A DNA stretch of 63,354 nt from Xylaria sp. FL1777. Taxonomy: Eukaryota; Ascomycota; Sordariomycetes; Xylariales; Xylariaceae. Below are positions 1 to 10,504 of this stretch, piece after piece (within the stretch, counting starts at the first letter, position 1; the number at the start of each line of letters is the position of its first letter). The notes below the pieces were generated by a model. That model was given only the letters and a program-made list of their open reading frames with translations. It searched no databases and was not told the DNA's origin. The position numbers and the translations under genes were made by a program. The stretch covers positions 1 through 63,354 of the forward strand of contig MU400734.1 in NCBI GenBank assembly GCA_022578965.1. The letters run 5' to 3'.

Positions 1-524
1 GATTTTTTAAATTACGTTGGTTTTTACGGGAGCAGGCATATAAATGGCCACACGAACACGTTCAATTTGGAAAATTTTTTTTAAATCGTGGTCAATATTT
101 AAGCCCTGGGCCCCCCCCCCCCCCCCCCCCCTTTTTTTTTATATAACTCTTCTGCACAGGAGACCTTCATGCCTGTATAAATAAGCAAAGCACCTTGCCT
201 AGCTAACAACATAAGTGTATTTTCTTAAATCTGTATTAAAGCGGTATAGTCATTAAAGCAAGTGCTACGAGAGTATCATTAAATAATCATGATGTTATGT
301 CACGCAGAAATGAATACTAGCATACCTAGATAATAGGGTCCAACGGGCCTATGTTACCATTACAAAGTCTCTACTACCTTATTAGGTAATTGCACCGTAC
401 TGACTGATCCGGTCACATGGCGGCGATGTCATAATCAATTGTGAGGCACTCGCCGATCCATAGCCGAAGCCCATTGTAGATATTAGTAGATAACGTGATA
501 TATGTTAAATTGCGGGAATACCTA
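1..524. other. AT-rich spacer with poly-C/poly-T tract
   Basis: No gene is supported here. The first 110 bases are AT-rich. A homopolymer of about 21 C followed by about 10 T lies near 110-140 and is the only notable structure; such tracts are also common places for sequencing error. The rest is unique-looking spacer. Confidence 0.6.
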
Positions 525-1148
525 CTATGCGCGACCCAGCTTCATGGGCGGAGCGGGGCGTCCTTTATTGAGGCCTCTTTCATTTATACCATAGACACCC
601 CCTTGAGAATTTGCGATACGTTGGATCTCCTGAAAGCCTAGGCTAGCCACAGAGAGTGAGACAAGGACATGCTGAACCGATTTCAACGTTACTCGAACGG
701 TAGTGTTGGACCCGTCCTCTTGGTGATGTACTAGAGTGGCTGTGTCGTTATTCGTACACTCCTGGTCGAGAACAGCAAAATAACAGGCATCGCCAATGTG
801 ACGAGCGGCGTCGTCAACCGAGGCGGCAACAAAGGGTTTGAAAGTGCTGCCTAGTGGTGGGACCGTAGCTTCTCCTGGTAGTTTGCTTGATCCGTCGTTT
901 TCCTCGACGACTATAGAAAGTTCGTGTTCACTATTTGGCACCAGTTCTTCACTTCCGGCGAGGGCTTCATTGAGCAGTCGGTCCAAACCCTTGAGGATTT
1001 GCTTGTTAATTCTTGATATCCAATAGGAACGTGATAGCACTAACAGCAAGGGACACCTCGGCAACGCAACAGACAGGATAGCGGGCCATCTTAATGCTTG
1101 ATTAATCAGTTCTCTACGATGGACAGATAGTGGTAAGACCGAGGTGTT
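525..1148 (-). CDS. possible 3' exon of an unrecognised gene
   Basis: An open frame on the minus strand runs from a plausible acceptor (ctctag, exon base 1148) to a TAG at 525, about 207 codons. It contains no usable ATG near its 5' end (position 1064 is TTG), so if coding it must be a downstream exon. The N-terminal part is hydrophobic and basic (PLLLVLSRSYWISRINKQI). The C-terminal part holds DDAARHIGDACYFAVLD and ends in MKLGRA. I recognise no family. It lies downstream of, and on the same strand as, the AflR-like regulator but is not joined to it, because that gene has its own stop at 1568. It could be a real lineage-specific exon or a chance open frame. Confidence 0.3.
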   Translation of the reverse strand, partial: NTSVLPLSVHRRELINQALRWPAILSVALPRCPLLLVLSRSYWISRINKQILKGLDRLLNEALAGSEELVPNSEHELSIVVEENDGSSKLPGEATVPPLGSTFKPFVAASVDDAARHIGDACYFAVLDQECTNNDTATLVHHQEDGSNTTVRVTLKSVQHVLVSLSVASLGFQEIQRIANSQGGVYGINERGLNKGRPAPPMKLGRA

Positions 1149-1567
1149 CTAGAGTTGAAGGGCAAATGTGATTGAAGCCTTAATGACTAGCAGTAACGCT
1201 CCACCAAGCTTGCAGCACAACCGCTGTTTGTGCCCACGAGCAAGAGCAAATGACGTCACTCCGAAATCGATTACTCATCAGGGTTGAAAATGCTTTTGTT
1301 TAGGAGTGAGGGTCTCTGATGACCACACACACATACACTGAGTCTGTTAACTACATATAAATAGGAAAAGGTGTGCCTCACTTCGCTTTGCGGTACAAGT
1401 CAATGGCCATACCTGATGTACCTACATATACTAGGAGCTAGCTATTAGGCATAGGTACAAGTTACCCTGTCTCATTCACAATGTCTACTTATACCGCGCT
1501 TTGAGCTGTGTAGATATATAGTCCGTTGGTCGCGCTCCCAAGAAACCTGTCTTGGATGCTACTGTTA

Positions 1568-2782
1568 TTAAGACTGATCTATTTTCTGGATCGCATCCTG
1601 TAACTCCTCTTTGACGCGTGAGATACCACCAAGCGACCATTGCACAGAGCTCCTTACAACGTCGTCCCCATTCTCATCTAGAGCTGTGCGGTCTACGTTT
1701 ATAAGCTCATCTATCACACCTTCAGTCCTACGCAACTCCCGAAGTAGCAGGACACGCCGCAAGCTAGTTTCGTCCTCAGTGTCCAAGTTCAGCGCTCCAA
1801 TCTGGATTCTTGTCGGGGTCACACTGAACTGAGCAAGAGTTGGCGGATCCTCTGGGGACTGGCTAAGTGTGTGCGGACTGCTTTGACTCTCTATATCTCG
1901 GGGATAATTCGTCTTGTCTATCGTTGCTATACGATACCAGAAGAGCACCTTGGACAATATCGATACATGGAGAAGGATTATATGGGGACAGAGCGCACAC
2001 GAGCATTTCATGAGCCTGGCACAGCCATCGAGTGCCGCCTTGTTAATAGCGAGCACGCGGTCGAAGCTTGGCCTGAGGTTGAGCTCCGTGTATCGTATTG
2101 GATTAGTAGAACAGGACGTCGCTCCTTCGTGCATTTCCCCATGTTGCATTGAACGCAGTATAGAGATAGCTTGAGCCTCACAGTCGTGCGTGCTAACTGG
2201 GTTTGATACAGTTGGCAGCCTTTCTATAGATGCGGGTGTACCCTGGCTGGTTTCACCACAAGCTAGCTCAGAGTGGCGAAGGCTATGATGTATCACGGCA
2301 GTAGATGGTGACAAATCGGATAGATCCCAGCTGGTAAAAGGATTAATACTGATCTCGGCGGCACCGGAGTGACCTCCAAGGGGGATCGAGGAGAGAAGAG
2401 CCAACGTATCGTCGACTTCATCTTCTTCGTAGCTGCCGAGAGGCTGTGGATCTTGACCGCCCATCAATAATGCTGATGAAGGTAGGGAAGGGCTCCATTT
2501 AGGAGGATCGGGAAAGGAAACAGCTGGCGCAATTGGAATTGCCGTAATTAGCGCTAGGTCTTCCGTCCCGGTGCTTGTGGGTATCTTCATTTGTTCATAT
2601 GCCAGTCTCCTGCGCAGAGCCCGCCTCCCGTGTCTCCGTGAATGACTGTACAAGCATTGCAGCTTGAATTGAACGCAGCGATCACAAGCCGGATGCTTCT
2701 TGTCGCACCGCACTTTTGCTCTAGAACACGGGTCGCACGCAGTACGAAAATGAATGTTTTGTTCGGAACCGTTCCCGGCCAT
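1568..2782 (-). CDS. Zn(II)2Cys6 transcription factor, AflR-like
   Basis: A 404-residue, apparently intronless, nuclear DNA-binding regulator. Residues ~16-43 form a complete binuclear zinc cluster, CDPCSRAKVRC followed by CDRCVQFKLQC, with spacing C-x2-C-x6-C-x6-C-x2-C-x6-C. A strongly basic linker follows (RRHGRRALRRR). The C-terminal half has the pattern of the AflR domain: a Cys-containing helix (DCEAQAISILRSM) and, near residue 265, a Cys-rich segment (LMKCSCALCPHI) leading into a hydrophobic helix ending FWYRIA. That arrangement is typical of regulators of secondary-metabolite clusters such as AflR. Length fits that family (about 400-440). The ATG at 2782 directly precedes the zinc cluster. 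No polyketide or peptide synthetase is visible in the window, so its targets are unknown; a cluster could lie to the left. Confidence 0.9.
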   Translation of the reverse strand: MAGNGSEQNIHFRTACDPCSRAKVRCDKKHPACDRCVQFKLQCLYSHSRRHGRRALRRRLAYEQMKIPTSTGTEDLALITAIPIAPAVSFPDPPKWSPSLPSSALLMGGQDPQPLGSYEEDEVDDTLALLSSIPLGGHSGAAEISINPFTSWDLSDLSPSTAVIHHSLRHSELACGETSQGTPASIERLPTVSNPVSTHDCEAQAISILRSMQHGEMHEGATSCSTNPIRYTELNLRPSFDRVLAINKAALDGCARLMKCSCALCPHIILLHVSILSKVLFWYRIATIDKTNYPRDIESQSSPHTLSQSPEDPPTLAQFSVTPTRIQIGALNLDTEDETSLRRVLLLRELRRTEGVIDELINVDRTALDENGDDVVRSSVQWSLGGISRVKEELQDAIQKIDQS

Positions 2783-3590
2783 CTCGAGCGCCCACTGATG
2801 ATTGTTTGTCGAGAAATTAATCCCAGCTGAACACAGCGTACATAGAAGGTAACAAGAAATAGCTGTTTACCGTACCTAAAGTGGGAAACCCAGCAGGCCC
2901 ACAAGTCTTATAGGGGCTTGGCAAGGGCAACAAGACTTGTCTGCCAAACAAGGCTTCCGTACCTACTAAGATGCAAGTACTACTCCAAAATAAATTCTAC
3001 TACTCTTGGAATTCTATACCGAAATAACCAGGTGGCTAGTTTCGTAGATGTGACTGTAAATGTAAATACTTCGTAGTATAATGGTAAAGTGAAGTGATTG
3101 GAAGTAATGAAGTAGAGTAGAGTGGTTAAGCAGGCTAATTAGCCCCTGTAAGTAAGTCTATGCGTAGGTAAGCTTAGTCACGCAGTGGAGACAGAGGTGT
3201 AGCGCCGCTTTGAATTTCGAAGCACTGGCTTCAAAGACAAAAAGATCATCACGAAGGACAGCTACGGTCGTTTTATTTACTTCAATTGATCGCGTTTCTT
3301 TTGATCGTCTTATTCCCCAAGTCGTAATTAATTTTGATGCTTGGATGCGTAGGCTACGGCTTATCTCCTTGTATCTGGAATATTGGTGAACTTGTTGTAG
3401 TTTCGCCGCTCCATTTCATGTCATCGTTGGACAGCATGTCCTTCTCAAAACCGGCCACAGCCTGATGGAGAAGGGCTGCCGCGATATCGCGACGCTCAAT
3501 CTGGGGTATGCCAGGAATAGAGGGCACTTTCCTCCCTGGTACGGTAATAAGCCCAGGCTTGGCGATACATGACTGTCAGGTGATATAGTC
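2783..3590. other. intergenic, upstream of the AflR-like gene
   Basis: No gene is supported. Scattered GTAGGTA-like words are present. The sequence from about 3,350 onward (CGCTCAATCTGGGGTATGC region) has normal composition but no sustained open frame, and could be decayed coding sequence. Confidence 0.5.
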
Positions 3591-3593
3591 ACA

Positions 3594-3614
3594 TATAGAC
3601 CCCTAGGGTCTATA
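3594..3614. repeat. short palindrome tatagaccc-cta-gggtctata
   Basis: Perfect 9-bp arms separated by three bases. It sits just upstream of the long fold-back repeat and is followed by a run of TA dinucleotides. It may be part of the same repeat-rich patch or a structured operator-like site; nothing else points to a function. Confidence 0.6.
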
Positions 3615-3773
3615 TAGTGGGATTGGTGTATATATATGGGCTATTCCCACCAACTACCATTGGGAAGCCGTAGGGGCCAATTGACCTACGTACCGGCTAC
3701 TGACCCCTTTACTACCTGCTATGTGACCGCTAGGGCTACCCATTCACTCCGGGACAATAACCTCTGACACTTG

Positions 3774-4176
3774 AACGCAAACGGTGGCCTACCGGACCCG
3801 AGGGGGTAGCAGCAGCAATAACAACAACCTGGTCGATAATAGCCCGACTAACAACACTGCAGCAAGCAACGCTTCTGCAGGTAACGACCGCCTTGTAACT
3901 ATGCGTGAGCTTGAACGCATAATGCAATTTATAAAGGATATAAACACCAAGTTGTTTGATGACATCAAATCAAAATCAAGATTGATGTCATTAAACAACT
4001 TGGTGTTTATATCCTTTATAAATTGCATTATGCGTTCAAGCTTACGCATAGTAACAAGGCGGTTGTTACTTGCAGAAGCGTTGCTTGCTGCAGTGTTGTT
4101 AGTCGGGCTATTATCGACCAGGTTGTTGTTATTGCTGCTGCTACCCCCTTGGGTCCGGTAGGCCACCGTTTGCGTT
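3774..4176. repeat. long fold-back repeat, 195-bp arms and 13-bp loop
   Basis: Left arm 3774-3968 and right arm 3982-4176 are reverse complements, differing at about six positions; five of these are G in the left arm against A in the complemented right arm, i.e. transitions. Each arm encodes, reading inward, the same Asn/Ser-rich peptide start followed by a helix-like stretch (RLVTMRELERIMQFIKD). The right-arm version has an ATG context just outside the arm (MPSSTQTV). The peptide looks like the N-terminus of a retrotransposon Gag, but I cannot name the element. The transcript of either strand would fold into an almost perfect hairpin. Confidence 0.9.
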
Positions 4177-4386
4177 GACGAAGGCATTGTGGGATGTCTG
4201 AAGTGGCTTAAGGAGTAGGGAAGGTAATCTTAACAAGTGGGGTTGAAGAGTGAGAAAGTCTTGTCGAGTAGAATTGAGCGACAAAGATAAAAGGAAAAAA
4301 AGAAGATGAAAGGACAAAAAGATGAGATAAAGAGGTAAGATGGAAGGTCTTATATCTGCCAACTATTGATTACATATTTCATGAAC

Positions 4387-4479
4387 TAAGAATTTTTTCA
4401 TAGGGATGTAGGCATGTTTCAGAGGCATGTAGGCATGTAGGCATGTAGGCATGTTTACATCCCTATGAAAAAATTCTTA
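4387..4479. mobile_element. miniature fold-back element, 24-bp TIRs
   Basis: A perfect 24-bp terminal inverted repeat is seen: 4387-4410 begins taagaattttttcatag and 4456-4479 is its exact complement. The 45-bp centre consists mostly of tandem GGCATGTA-type units. The whole is only 93 bp, so it is either a miniature MITE-like element or a replication-generated fold-back. No clear target duplication was found beyond a possible TA. It follows the long palindrome by about 200 bp. Confidence 0.8.
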
Positions 4480-5459
4480 CCCAATAGCTAAACAGATTGG
4501 CAAGTTGCATGTTCAGCTTAATCTACTAGTAACTATGGTAACTTGAGCACCAATAGATTTTTGTTTGCTACAATATGTCTTTGGTGTATGCAGTTCTGAT
4601 GGCTTTTTGACTCAGCTATGTCTCACTATACCTCTGCTTTAGGCATAGTTTAAAACATATGTATTATATTGTCATATGCTGAAAGTACCTATGCAATGGA
4701 GGCCTCAGTATAGATGTATAATTATTTTATTGGAAAACAGAAAAAAAAATTGGAAATATTCTGTCTAATTGGTTCTATTAGATATTGGCATTTTGAGATC
4801 GAGGAGGCTAGAGCTTGGGCTTGTGACTGCGTGGGGTAGCTTGAAGTGAAAGAGAAAGTCATACGATGCGGTCCTACGGGTGTATGTTTAAATGCATGTC
4901 CAAGATCCTATATTGATTCTGTTAGCGTTGGTATATTTATTTGAACACTGACACAAATTTTACTGAGTCAATTATCTGCATGTACTATGTACAGCTGCTG
5001 ATTGTTTTTTTTCTTCCCTTTGTTACGGCTCTTCTCTTGACTGTAAGAACTGGGGAAAGGAAGTAGGTAGGTACCGCTATGTGGCTGATGCAGCCACACT
5101 ATCATCCATCGCCAAGACTTCAGAGTACAGGTTGCTATGCCAACAAGACTCGAGGCAAAACAGGAAACTGGGAACATCTAGTTTCAATATCGTCATTCAA
5201 TGCAAGGGATCGTCTAAATTACCCAACTTAAACATCGCAAACTCCTTATACGCAGGGTGCTCAAATGGACTATTCTTCATTTCTTTTTTCTCTCTGATAA
5301 CTATTAAATATAATGAGTATAGGTTTTACTCTATGTTCGTATTCATGTTGATTGCAGATCTGTTGCTCTCTTCTACTGGGGCACCTTCGCCAATCTTAGA
5401 TAGTCGCTCTCGACTCTTTTCTATCTATTAAGATTGTGAACTCCCCCCCCCCCCCCAAG
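4480..5459. other. intergenic, no supported gene
   Basis: AT-leaning spacer. The two longer open frames here start with GTG or lack family features, and I do not accept them. A tract of about 13 C lies just before 5,457, immediately upstream of the next gene's ATG. Confidence 0.5.
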
Positions 5460-6087
5460 ATGCTCTTGACGTCTTCACAAGTGTCCGTATTGCTCACTAC
5501 AGGAATAGGTGCGGGACGAACTCCTTCCCCTCTTGTATCATAAGGTCTCAAGTCTTCAGAATTTAATTAATCTCTGTTTTTTTTCACCTATAGTCTTGTT
5601 GTGCACGTCTGCCTTATTTATAAGTGGCTGCCTCATTCAGCAGCGAACCCTACGCGACCTGCGATCAGCGATCAAACCGGCGGTCGTCACACGCCCAAGG
5701 CCAAGAGTCTGGGACACGGAGGCGCTCAGGAGGACAAAGACGACGATTCGTCTCGAAGATGGCACACTGGTAGAGATACAGAGTCGCCCCGACGACGAAT
5801 TAGCGGCCGACCCATTGTCGAGCCCGGAAACTATCGAAGTGCGACCGACGATACCAGAAGATGAAGAGTCGAAACAGAAACCAACCACCCCACCACCATC
5901 AAAAGACGCAGAGGACGAAGACGAAGACGAAGACGACTCAGCTTTGAAGGTTAAGCCGGCGTGGGATGGGGTCCAGGAGGGTGGGGAGCCGCTTACTAGG
6001 GCCGAAAGAAGGAGGCGAATAAAGGCCGAGATTCAGCGCCTCTCTCAGGGCGATACGCCCGTGTACTATCAACGACGCCTCTGGTAA
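5460..6087 (+). CDS. small membrane-anchored protein, two exons
   Basis: The downstream open frame has no internal ATG, so a short first exon is needed. ATG 5460-5462 opens a 49-bp exon ending at 5508; the intron 5509-5593 starts gtgcgg and ends cctatag with a TTAAT-type branch region; exon 2 is 5594-6087. Phase fits exactly and the product is 180 residues. The splice creates one continuous hydrophobic segment (about residues 8-32) followed by QQRTLRDLRSAIKP, a typical single transmembrane anchor with a basic flank. The remainder is hydrophilic, with Pro/Thr-rich and acidic (DEDEDEDD) tracts and a basic conserved-looking tail, TRAERRRRIKAEIQRLSQG then YYQRRLW. I recognise the general look of a conserved ascomycete protein but no named family. 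The GTGCGG donor is weaker than usual. Confidence 0.65.
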
Positions 6088-8710
6088 TTGGGTCTGTCGC
6101 TGGCTGTGCCGGCGACCTATTACTACCTGCAATGTTAGAGAGGAGGAAGGAGTCCTGGCGTCTTATCTTCCTGGTGGTTTCGCGAGAGTGTTATGACGAG
6201 GCAATAGTTGTCTCACGCTGTCTTAGTTACAGTAGGTTGTGACAAAGGGACACGGTATATATTATATGTTCGACACGACGATAGCTTCTAGGCTGGCTCA
6301 ACTCACGGATACGGATTCCTCGGATTTTGGTTACGAGCATTGTATAGCATACATATACGGGTCGCTGATTTTGTATCTTTTATCTTGGAATATGATACCA
6401 ACTTTGGCTGGTCTGGTGGCATGGCTTGGGTATAGTCATCTTAGACGAACTCGATCTAATGAAGAGCTCTTTTGTGTGTGACAACATTAGCTACAGAACA
6501 CGTCGCGAGGATCTTGGATCTTGGAGCGTTGCTATGCATCACATAGGTATACATATTATCTACTCGCAACTTGGAACCCTGTAATAGCCTCATGCAAGGT
6601 TTGTGGACCCTGTTTTGAAAGCCAACCTACCTACCTATCTCCCTACTTGAAGTTCCCACCTCTAGATCTCGTGCAAATCCCGTGTTTTAGCTGTAAGGTA
6701 CTCGGTTTCTGTGTATGTTCCTCATTCCTAGCACATCATGCTCTACTGGGCTCGGACATGCATGCATTACCTATTGTAGTATAGTTATAGGATGGGGGTC
6801 TGTTGTAATTTCCCGCCCACCGAACCATTCCAGCGATGCCAAGTTTTCGTGCTTGACTAACCGGAAGGCCGGCAACATACATGGAAGGGGGCTGAGCAGT
6901 ACATGTAAGAGTAGATCTCATACTACACTGAACTCTGTCGGTGTGTTTCTCGTATAAAGTTAGTGATGTGCTACTAAGACTTGTTCCCGATTCATTCTTC
7001 CAAAGCGTAGCTTTTGTCTTTTTCTTTTTCAGTAACACATTTCAGAGATATTGTGGATAGTTTTGAAACATTAATACCTGGTTAGTTAATAACCAAGGAA
7101 TACAATCCGAGAGTTGACAATAAGTTGTGTCTGGTCATCTCATTAGATAGTGAGTATGCAGGTACCTCCACATGGTCATGGATGCTGATCAGGTTAGATT
7201 GCGTCATTCAGACTGATTGGGTACATAGATACATTGTTCGACATGGTGAAACCTCCAGTTCTATACTATCTAAGCCATTAACCAATCCTATACTTAATCA
7301 CCTTCTCAAGTAGCCTGTTCATACTACCCATGAATTAAAAGCGAGGAAGAATTAATCAAGTACGTACGTGGTTGTAGTCCTGTACATATTACCTCGCTAC
7401 CTATCATGAGTGCGCTGTTCGGACCTAAAACCCCGCTCTCAGATAATAACTCCGCGGCCTCCACATTGACCTTGGTACCTCCACGTGTACGTACCTACTT
7501 ACATACTTACGCATAAGGTATGTTTCTGTGTTTATTTTTACTATGTATAGGTACTTGCTTCATATTCATCCACCAGTGCCCGACCAGATGGTACTGAGAT
7601 AAATGGTCACGCGAGGCTACACTCACGAGTCACTTACCTCCATGCAGACAAGTAACCTACCTACCTACCTACCTACCTACCTACATACTTAAGTAGGTAG
7701 ATAAGTCGAGACCGACATGCCTATTCTATAACCTGATCCCGGTGGCTGCAGCCAGCCGAACCAACCCTCTTTACTACTAGGTACCTACTTCTACCTACAT
7801 GTACGCTGTAACTGGTCTGCGTATGAATGCGCCAAGGCGGGGGAGGGACTTAGGCAGGTGGTCTGGCCCATACTGCGTCGGTACATCGTCACTTATACCT
7901 TAGGTAGGTACTCTGGCATATCTATTTCTCTTTCTCTCGTCCCGACGTTACTAAATGTAGGTACCTACCTACCTACTTATGTATGTAGACTAACACATGT
8001 TTGTTGGAAATAAAAGCCTTTCCATTCTCACATTGGCCGGATGGTGAGCCTCTTCCTGTTTATCCTGTGCCCGTGCCCGTGATTATTTCCCATCCTGCCT
8101 CATCCTATCCTATTCTATCCCATCCTATCCTATACCTCTTGGCTCCCGCTCCCCCACACCACCTTAGACCTCACACCACACACCGAGGGACAAATCACAC
8201 CCTGTAATCGTCTTAGCATACTGTTCGCTACCCTTTCTGTCAATCTCACGTGGTCACTCTCGACCTCCCTCCCGCTCTCTATCTCTGTCCTCCTCAACCT
8301 TCAGTTCATTGTCGACGTTGTGAACCTTATCCTCTTGTGACCGATCTAGAGCCATTTAAGCTTCAAGCCTAGTCTAGTTAACAGTCTGCGGTAGTCAACT
8401 CGTTCACATAACAGCATTCGATTTGAAGCCATACTTGCATCATTCGTTGTTAGATAGCCCAGCAGGGCTTGAACACATTCGTTGCATCTTCGTCACTGCC
8501 CCCTAGCGTGGTTGAAGGGGTTATTGTGCTGGTATAAGCTGACGGGGGACAACCTGCGCTCTTTTGAATATCTTTGAGTGATTTTGCAGAGCCAGCAGAG
8601 CTTTGTACCCGTACAAGACACTCCCATTCAACCAACTAGCTAGAGGGGTCGTACAGGACCCCCCAAATATTTAGACTCCTTTCTCGAATACTGGTCATTT
8701 ATCGTTCACC
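6088..8710. other. long intergenic region rich in ACCTACC / GTAGGTA words
   Basis: No gene is supported over 2.6 kb. Open frames of 60-100 codons lack family features and several start with GTG. A (CCTA)n tetranucleotide tract of about eight units lies at 7,654-7,685, followed by complementary AGTAGGTAG, which can pair with it. A loose ATCCT/ATCCC minisatellite lies near 8,090-8,140. The last 500 bp are pyrimidine-rich, as expected for the promoter of the gene starting at 8711. Confidence 0.5.
7654..7685. repeat. (ACCT)n microsatellite
   Basis: About eight tandem CCTA units. The sequence just beyond (aagtaggtagat) is partly complementary to it. Confidence 0.85.
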
Positions 8711-9745
8711 ATGGCTGCCGATACAGCCGTCCTTCATGGCCTGAGCCCTCGACGGCTGAGTGCTGAGGACTTTGAGACGGCCTCTATTCGCTCTGCTGCC
8801 CCTTCTTACGGTGAGATACTCTTTCACCCTCCGCCATGATTTATGAGACGAAAATTATCTAACGATCTTACCAGTCTCGGAAGCACCATCCTACCACACA
8901 CTCCCACCTAACGAGGCTGTTCCTGCATATACACCACCGGCTACAACAACCCCATCAGCACGAGGCCCCAACACGACGAGGCAGGGCTCCTCTATGCTAC
9001 CTCCCATGTCTGACTCACAGTCGACCTTCGCACATGGCACAGGTTTACCTCCAATTCCCCGTCGTTCCGAGGCGTCCTCCACACCATCCCTTTCGCAATT
9101 CCACATCGCGCCGTGGTCGTCCATTGGCAGCGGGAATCCCCAGGCAAGGCATTATCAGAGCGTGGCGAACAGGCGTGTCGCGGCCGCGTCGGCATCCGCT
9201 AGCCCGTCGTCCGCCGTAGAGGGTGCGTTGCGCGCAGCTCTGAGCCGCATCAACGCCGCTAACGCAGCTGCTAGCGAGGAGGACGCCAGCCTCGTTCGAC
9301 CTCTCGAGGACCCTTATCTTGTCGGCGAGGAGGCGGCCGCGCGAGCCCGTAACGAGAGGCTGGCGCGTAAACATGGCGAGGACGTCCTAATCCACGAAGA
9401 CCGAAACTGGGATATATGGTTAGGTATGTCCATCTCCTCCTCTCGCCCTCCCTCTTTGGTGTCTTTGACGCTACTTTGTTCCGCACCGTTCGCTTCCGTC
9501 TCCAATTATATCCCCCCGTTTGTGTATAAGATTGAGACTAGCGAACTTTCCCCGCTCCTTTTTCTTTTTCTTTTGCCTCGAAACTTACTTCTCGCCACTC
9601 AATCCTAGAATCAGTTTGCTAATAGCTCACTTCCGTAGCCCAGATGAGAAACATGGAAGAGCGTGAGCGTAACTGGAACGTCTTCCGTGCTAGCATCGAC
9701 CGCGGGATTAACCGTCGGATATTCACGCGTCGCTTCGGTCGATGA
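8711..9745 (+). CDS. conserved ascomycete protein of unknown function, three exons
   Basis: Exons 8711-8810, 8875-9423 and 9639-9745 join in phase to give 251 residues. Introns begin gtgaga and gtatgt and end ttaccag and ttccgtag; the second has a clear TGCTAAT branch site about 15 bases before its acceptor. The start ATG has a good context (caccATGGC). The N-terminal two thirds are Ser/Pro/Thr-rich and probably disordered (TLPPNEAVPAYTPPA). The C-terminal part is charged and helical: EEAAARARNERLARK, then DVLIHEDRNWDIWLAQMRN and MEERERNWNVF, ending RRFGR. The pattern of a W-rich acidic/basic helix at the end (WD.. Q M .. EERER.W) recurs in uncharacterised fungal proteins, but I can assign no function. 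The C-terminal fit across the last splice supports the model. Confidence 0.85.
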
Positions 9746-10504
9746 AGCTTAGCATGTGATGAGAAACACTTCATTGCCCGCCCTCAATCAACTATTCTAG
9801 GAATTGATCTATGTGCAGTAAAATCAAGTTGGCAGTACACTTTGCATCTTCCCCAAACTCGAACTCTTTCCTTCTTTTCCACCCGCATCATCGTTTCATT
9901 CATTTTTGTTTCCGTTGTAGCATTGGGTGGTTCTCTACCTTATCGGGCGTTCTATTTTAACTTCATCATCTGGGGGAAATCATATAGAATGGGCATATGG
10001 AAGGCTTTTTTCATGAGATGACGTTTTACGGGAGATGAGATAAGCAGATGACGCTAGGGATTTGGAGAAGCTATTGAGGAGAGATGTATTCAGATTTCAT
10101 AGTTTCCATTGCCTGTTTCACAACGTAGGTAGCATAAGAATAGACAAAATCTATTAAATTATATTGTTACTGGCCAAACCGGGGTTGGGAATTTAAAAGA
10201 GACAATGTCAGATAGTTGTGTTGGGACATTGAGCGCTTGTGACAAGGCGAGTTGGGAAATATCGACTTTTCGTCATCAGCAGCCTAATCGTTACCTCAAA
10301 GTTGTACAGTGTACCCCATATAACGCCGTCAAAAATGCAGGAGCAGCTACTAATTACACTTCCTTTCCCCATTGTCCACCGAATCTTGATTGATTTGACC
10401 CGGTTTACATGCCTCCCTCCTGTCCTTCTCTCTTATATGAACATTGAGGGGTGGAGATCAGATGTGATGTTATCGTGTACGTCATGTGATGAGTAGTAGT
10501 AGGC
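9746..10504. other. intergenic between convergent 3' ends
   Basis: The plus-strand gene ending at 9745 and the minus-strand VMA11 ending at 10505 converge here. The region should hold both 3' UTRs. No further gene was recognised. Confidence 0.6.

Noticed and set aside
110..140. Poly-C/poly-T tract (also poly-C at ~5,445 and poly-T at ~22,690) as functional signals
   Set aside because: Homopolymers of this kind are common in fungal spacers and prone to sequencing or assembly error; nothing ties them to a function.
5081..5431. 116-codon plus-strand frame
   Set aside because: Begins with GTG, has no recognisable features and lies in AT-leaning spacer.
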